Assembly (NCBI GenBank): GCA_903893815.1
Contig: CAITNS010000016.1
Coordinates: 62,001-126,000 of the forward strand
Length of the DNA: 64,000 bases
Direction of reading: 5' to 3'
DNA from: an uncultured Bacteroidota bacterium
GTDB lineage: Bacteria; Bacteroidota; Bacteroidia; B-17B0; Aurantibacillaceae
Part shown: positions 59,370 to 64,000 of the stretch, piece after piece
Numbering within the stretch: the stretch's first letter is position 1
Layout of the letters: each line of letters opens with the position of its first letter
The notes under the pieces: generated by a model
Told to the model about the DNA's origin: nothing
Database searches by the model: none
What the model saw: the letters and a program-made list of their open reading frames with translations, nothing else
Position numbers and translations under genes: made by a program

Positions 59370-59594
59370 ATGAAATTATCTATTTTATACTTGGTTACTT
59401 TATCACTGTTAATGGGAAGTTGCAAAAAAGAATGTGCAAAAAAATTAAGCCCTGTAAATCAAACTACTGAATCTTTAAAAACTACACCGCCTAATTTTAT
59501 TCATCCCTATTTTATTAAATATAAAAACTATCGAAACGATTTAAATTCGACCTATAAAAATTTCGTTACTAACTCTTATAATAAAGGCTGTTAA
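59370..59594 (+). CDS. Small lipoprotein ending in -KGC
   Basis: Lipobox LLMGSCKKE; 74 aa. Confidence 0.55.
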   Translation: MKLSILYLVTLSLLMGSCKKECAKKLSPVNQTTESLKTTPPNFIHPYFIKYKNYRNDLNSTYKNFVTNSYNKGC

Positions 59595-59611
59595 ATAAAA
59601 TAGTTTCAATG

Positions 59612-60178
59612 ATGCATCCATTTCCTTTATTTTTATTTACTATCATAGTTTTATTGTCATTACAATCGTGCGACAAAGCAATTGCAAATGAAAAAACAAC
59701 AGATACAACTAAGGTTGATGCTAAAACCAATACACCAGAAGTTAAACCTGTTTACGATTTAAACCATGTTGTATATTCAGACACCAAAGGCATAAGTGCA
59801 GGTAACGATATCTTCACAACGTTTGATTGTCCGGATGACTTAAACTTTCCTCCAATTAGTATAAAACATTGGGATAAGATTTCTGTTGTTAACGGAAGAC
59901 TTCCAACTTACGAAGAAACACATAATGGCATGTCGATTCATCATTATGGTGGAGAAGCAAACAAGGTTGTTAAAGTTTATAATATGACCTTACCACGTTT
60001 AGCAAGTATTTATAGTAATCGTACCAAGCAATACGAAACCGTAGTAGTTATTCAAATGGTGCAAACTGCTGAAGATACCGTAGTAGGTTATCGTTACTTA
60101 ACAGGAGGTTGTGGAGGTTCCTTATTTAAAAACTTCCATTTTTTAACGGTATCAGAAATACAAAAGGTTGTTGGTTGA
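59612..60178 (+). CDS. Hypothetical lipoprotein
   Basis: Lipobox LLSLQSCDK. Confidence 0.65.
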   Translation: MHPFPLFLFTIIVLLSLQSCDKAIANEKTTDTTKVDAKTNTPEVKPVYDLNHVVYSDTKGISAGNDIFTTFDCPDDLNFPPISIKHWDKISVVNGRLPTYEETHNGMSIHHYGGEANKVVKVYNMTLPRLASIYSNRTKQYETVVVIQMVQTAEDTVVGYRYLTGGCGGSLFKNFHFLTVSEIQKVVG

Positions 60179-60193
60179 TAAACAATAAAAAAC

Positions 60194-60862
60194 ATGAAAA
60201 CAACCTCAAAACGTTATCCGAAAATAGTAGTTGGAACTTTTGCTTTAGCTTTAGTTATATTGATCATGTCTTTCATTGCTTATGATAAGAGTACAACAGA
60301 AGCTAATAATACTGTATTAGAAATTACAAGCGTTTCAATCATTGATGGCAACTATAAAATTGATGCGAATATTGCTATCAATAATGGAATAAAAGAAAAA
60401 TTAATTGCTACGCTGGAAGCTGAAACACTCATTGATAAAAAAACGGTAGAGGAGATTCCTGATTTTATCAAAAGATTTTTAGATGGTATTTCAACTAACC
60501 AAACATTTGACATGGCAAATCCAGATGAAGAATGGCAGGAAGGCGGCTGGGTAAATGGTTTTAATAACGAAAAAAAAGCCATTGTACATGCCACCTCTTC
60601 AGTGGCAAAGCCTTTTCCGCCAAGACAGTTAATTTATTGTGGTATTGGAAAAAATATGGCGCTCATTTCGTATTATATTGGTGGAATTAAAAAAACACAA
60701 AATAATATAATGATAAAATTCAAAAATGATAAAATTGTTGACTTATGGTTCGATCATTATTATTCTCAGTTTGGTTATTCGCTTGGCGGTAATACTAAAT
60801 ATGTAACCACAAAATCCGACATTATTAAATATATTAAGAACACCAATAGCGGAGGTTGTTAA
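60194..60862 (+). CDS. Hypothetical membrane-anchored protein ending in -SGGC
   Basis: N-terminal TM ALALVILIMSFIAYDK; 222 aa. Confidence 0.6.
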   Translation: MKTTSKRYPKIVVGTFALALVILIMSFIAYDKSTTEANNTVLEITSVSIIDGNYKIDANIAINNGIKEKLIATLEAETLIDKKTVEEIPDFIKRFLDGISTNQTFDMANPDEEWQEGGWVNGFNNEKKAIVHATSSVAKPFPPRQLIYCGIGKNMALISYYIGGIKKTQNNIMIKFKNDKIVDLWFDHYYSQFGYSLGGNTKYVTTKSDIIKYIKNTNSGGC

Positions 60863-60981
60863 GACTAGCTATTGAATAAAGAATCACCTCAAACAAGAAA
60901 TTATAAATTATCTTAAAACTATACAAACAGCGAATTGCTAGCTAGTTAAATTTAAAAATAAGTATGTAATTTTAGCTTGCA

Positions 60982-61557
60982 TTGAAGTCATTAATTTTAC
61001 ATATTTTCATTTTACTAAGCACCTTTAGCTATGGCCAGCTAAATAATAAACTTTTAAAAAAGGCAACGGAAGCCAAAGCTTTTTGCAAGAAAAATAATAT
61101 GAATACAGAGTATTGTTTTTTAGTTGATTTCTCAATTCATTCGGGTAAAAATCGTTTTTTTATTTACAATTTTAAAACCAACACGGTCGTTAAATCAGGC
61201 TTAGTGTGTCATGGTATTGGCAAAAATAGTACTACCGAAAAACCAATTTATAGTAATGAAGTGGGTAGCAATTGCAGCTCGCTTGGTAAATATAAAATAG
61301 GCAAACGTGCGTATAGCAATTGGGGAATTAATATTCATTACAAAATGCATGGTTTAGAAAGCACAAATTCAAACGCCTTTAAACGACAAGTAGTATTACA
61401 TTCTTATAGCTATGTTTCGGAAACAGAGTTATTTCCTAATAACTTAACCATGGGATGGAGTCAGGGCTGCCCTGTTTTAGCAAATGGATTAATGAAAACA
61501 ATCGATGGGTTATTACTAAAAACCAAAAAGCCAACTTTGATTTGGATTTATGAGTGA
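60982..61557 (+). CDS. L,D-transpeptidase-like (YkuD_2-type) murein enzyme
   Basis: GKYKIGKRAYSNWGINIHYKMHGLE; VVLHSYSYV; GWSQGCPVL catalytic-type Cys motif; TTG start. Confidence 0.8.
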   Translation: MKSLILHIFILLSTFSYGQLNNKLLKKATEAKAFCKKNNMNTEYCFLVDFSIHSGKNRFFIYNFKTNTVVKSGLVCHGIGKNSTTEKPIYSNEVGSNCSSLGKYKIGKRAYSNWGINIHYKMHGLESTNSNAFKRQVVLHSYSYVSETELFPNNLTMGWSQGCPVLANGLMKTIDGLLLKTKKPTLIWIYE

Positions 61558-61568
61558 GATAATCGTTT

Positions 61569-62105
61569 CTATTTCGATATTTTATAACCAATCTTAGTTC
61601 TTGGCTTCGTGTTCTCTTTCTTTTCGATCAGTTCGTCTAAATACCTAAAGACAATCTCCATGTTTTTATCTTGATTGTCTAATTTCTTTTTTATTTTCTC
61701 AATATCTAAACGAAGCTCTGTATTATCAGTTAACATTTGCCTCACTTTTGTAAAAATTCGCATAATTTGAATATTTACAGTAATAGCAATTTTACTATTT
61801 AAAACACTTGAAAGCATTGCTACGCCTTGTTCTGTAAATACTATTGGCAAATATCTTACACCTCCCCAACTTGAGGTGCCAATTTGGCACCTCAAGTTTT
61901 CATATTCTAGTTGTGTTAATTCAAACATAAAATCTTCCGGAAAACGTTCAATATTTCTTTTTACCTGGCGTTTAAGTTGTTTAGTTTCCACCTGATACAA
62001 ATCAGCTAAATCTTTATCCAACATCACTTTTTGATTTCTGATGACATAAATTTTGTTCATCACAACTTCATCGGTTACCACTAACACATTCTCTTTCTTT
62101 ATCAT
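61569..62105 (-). CDS. ORF6N domain protein
   Basis: IRNQKVMLDKDLADLYQVETKQLKRQVKRNIERFPEDFMFELT; FTEQGVAMLSSVL. Confidence 0.93.
   Translation of the reverse strand: MIKKENVLVVTDEVVMNKIYVIRNQKVMLDKDLADLYQVETKQLKRQVKRNIERFPEDFMFELTQLEYENLRCQIGTSSWGGVRYLPIVFTEQGVAMLSSVLNSKIAITVNIQIMRIFTKVRQMLTDNTELRLDIEKIKKKLDNQDKNMEIVFRYLDELIEKKENTKPRTKIGYKISK
61868..61898. repeat. Perfect 14-bp inverted repeat (3-nt loop) inside the ORF6N coding region
   Basis: aacttgaggtgcca-att-tggcacctcaagtt. Confidence 0.9.
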
Positions 62106-62224
62106 AATATAAACTCTATATAAAATATACTACAAAGTAAAGTTATTTATAGACTAGTGATTGCTATGGATTGTAGCAATTTAATTTTCAAAAAAATAAA
62201 GGGAAAGTCAAAGGTGGGTAAATT

Positions 62225-64000
62225 CTAAACTACTTTTACACCAATTAAAGACACATCATCTACTTGGTCGTGTTTGTGCATCCAATCATTAAAAGTACTA
62301 TCCAGAATATTTTTTTGCTCTGCCATAGGCAATGCGCTATTTTTAATTAAAGATTCAATTAAAGGTTTGTATTTTAATTTTTTGCCTTTAGGCCCGCCAA
62401 ACTGATCTGCGTAGCCATCGGTACTTAAATAAACAATATCGCCTGCTTGTAATTGAACGGTAACACTTGAAAATGGTGTTTCTGTTTCTAAATATAAACC
62501 AATTGGCATTTTATCTGCTTTGTATTCTTGCAGTTCTTTTCCTCTTAGTAACCATAACGGATTATTAGCTCCTGCAAACTCCAAGGTATTGTCTAATTTA
62601 TTCCACACGCATAAACTCATATCCATACCATCTTTTTGTTGTGTCCCACCTTTTTGCTCAAGGGCATGAATAATTTTAGAACGCAATTTATTTAAAATTT
62701 GATCCGCTTTAAATATTTTATTTTCCACTACAATTTCATTTAAAAAACTGTTACCTAACATACTCATAAAACCGCCTGGCACACCGTGTCCAGTGCAATC
62801 TGCTAAACAAAAAATAGACCTATTGTTAGGTGTATTATAAGCCCAATAAAAATCACCACTTACAATATCTTTTGGTTTAAATAAAATAAAATATTCTTTC
62901 GATATTTTATTCCAAACATCTTCGCCAGTTAAAACGGCTTGTTGTATTCGCTTGGCGTAATTAATACTATCAATAATTTCTTTTTGTTTTTCGTCAACCA
63001 AATCTTTTTGATGAGTAATTTCTTCGTTCTTCAACTCCACCTCCATCTTTTGATTTTCGATAATGAGATTTGCTTTTTTAGCTTTTCTGAAATTGATGAA
63101 CGCCATTACTGCAAAAAAGCCGGTACCCAATAGAGCTAAGGTCCCAAATAATATAATTAAAGATTTTTGTTGATTTTGTTTTTCCTTAGCTTCAATTTCA
63201 AAAGTTTGATTTGTGATTTGCAATTCTTTTTTTTCTGTTTCGTATTTGGTTTCCAATTCTTTGGTAACCTCTAATCCCTTTTGAAAATTAATAGAGTCGT
63301 TGATAGCTAAGGTTTTAAAAAAATAAACTTCAGCGCTATCCGTTTTTTTCTCAAAGATATAACACATGGCCAAATCTCTGTAAATGTGCTTAATATTATC
63401 TGTAGTTCCTGCTAAATTTGAGTATTCTAAACTTTTGTATAGATAATGTTTTGTTTGTGTTGTATTCTTGTTCAATTTCCAATACACATTGGCTAAATTA
63501 CTATTTAAGATAAGGAGATAATTATTAAAGCCATTTCGCTCAAAAAAAGAAAGAGGTCCTTTAAGATAAATTAAAGAAGAATCATATTTTGCTGCATCAT
63601 TAAATCTCACGCCTAATTGCATCATCATATTAAAATATTTAATGCTATCATTCAATGCTAATGAAAGTGCAAAAGCTTTTCTTGAATGAATTAAAGCAAG
63701 ATCTGTTTTTTTTAAGTCGATATAAAGATTTGAAATATTATTGTTGATATTTACTAAACCAAGAGTCCAATTTATTTTCTCATATATCTCAAGGGCTTTT
63801 TTATTATCAGCAATGGCACCTTCAAGATCACCATTTGTTCTTTTCACTAAAGAAAAACTTTGATATACTTTGCCAATACCTTTATCATTTCCTATTTTTT
63901 GAAAATAAATTAATGCTTTATTGTAATATTTTAAAGCGCTATCCACTTTATTTTCCATGTGATAGCTATTGCCAAATTGCACTAATACATCTCCTTTTGC
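62225..64000 (-). CDS. TPR-SpoIIE (PP2C-type) phosphatase, N-terminus beyond window
   Basis: TPR region, TM helix, SGDFYWAYN..ADCTGHGVPGGFMSMLG; STDGYADQFGGPKGKK; frame open to window end. Confidence 0.92.
   Translation of the reverse strand, partial: AKGDVLVQFGNSYHMENKVDSALKYYNKALIYFQKIGNDKGIGKVYQSFSLVKRTNGDLEGAIADNKKALEIYEKINWTLGLVNINNNISNLYIDLKKTDLALIHSRKAFALSLALNDSIKYFNMMMQLGVRFNDAAKYDSSLIYLKGPLSFFERNGFNNYLLILNSNLANVYWKLNKNTTQTKHYLYKSLEYSNLAGTTDNIKHIYRDLAMCYIFEKKTDSAEVYFFKTLAINDSINFQKGLEVTKELETKYETEKKELQITNQTFEIEAKEKQNQQKSLIILFGTLALLGTGFFAVMAFINFRKAKKANLIIENQKMEVELKNEEITHQKDLVDEKQKEIIDSINYAKRIQQAVLTGEDVWNKISKEYFILFKPKDIVSGDFYWAYNTPNNRSIFCLADCTGHGVPGGFMSMLGNSFLNEIVVENKIFKADQILNKLRSKIIHALEQKGGTQQKDGMDMSLCVWNKLDNTLEFAGANNPLWLLRGKELQEYKADKMPIGLYLETETPFSSVTVQLQAGDIVYLSTDGYADQFGGPKGKKLKYKPLIESLIKNSALPMAEQKNILDSTFNDWMHKHDQVDDVSLIGVKVV

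Noticed and set aside
61569-62105. ORF6N gene as part of a prophage
   Set aside because: No phage genes flank it; ORF6N genes commonly occur alone in Bacteroidota chromosomes.

Overview
AT-rich chromosomal segment of a Bacteroidota bacterium. This is inferred from TAnnTTTG-type promoters, T9SS-like C-terminal domains, and DUF4292/DUF4175-type genes. Coding density is high. Most of the window is ordinary core genome: gltX, tadA, an SDR, a sugar nucleotidyltransferase, a TPR lipoprotein/DUF4292/M23 (EnvC-like) trio, purD, mnmH-selD, dxs, DUF4175, an RsbW-like kinase, ybeY, an MsbA-like ABC exporter, rpmH (51 aa, absent from the ORF track), gcvT, comB, an rRNA pseudouridine synthase and a TMTC-like GT-C/TPR protein. 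The accessory core (about 28.2-41.8 kb) is a surface-polysaccharide locus. It contains an O-antigen-ligase-like protein, four glycosyltransferases, a Wzm/Wzt-type ABC exporter, an MBOAT acyltransferase and two tandem AlgJ/AlgX-like SGNH proteins. The points most worth a second look are: (i) three TPR-SpoIIE phosphatase loci, one of which is a scar with the middle of the gene deleted and one of which has a single in-frame stop; (ii) an outer-membrane protein gene whose signal peptide is out of frame across an A9 tract; (iii) a ~125-nt imperfect hairpin with repeated TTACTGT words between a histidine kinase and the TMTC-like gene; (iv) a perfect 14-bp hairpin inside an ORF6N gene; (v) the O-acetylation module with two SGNH proteins; (vi) a cassette of small exported proteins, two of which end in -GC. 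I did not see a clear-cut entirely novel defence or mobile system. No rRNA, tRNA, CRISPR array or transposase was recognised. All family assignments are from reading the translations, not from database searches.
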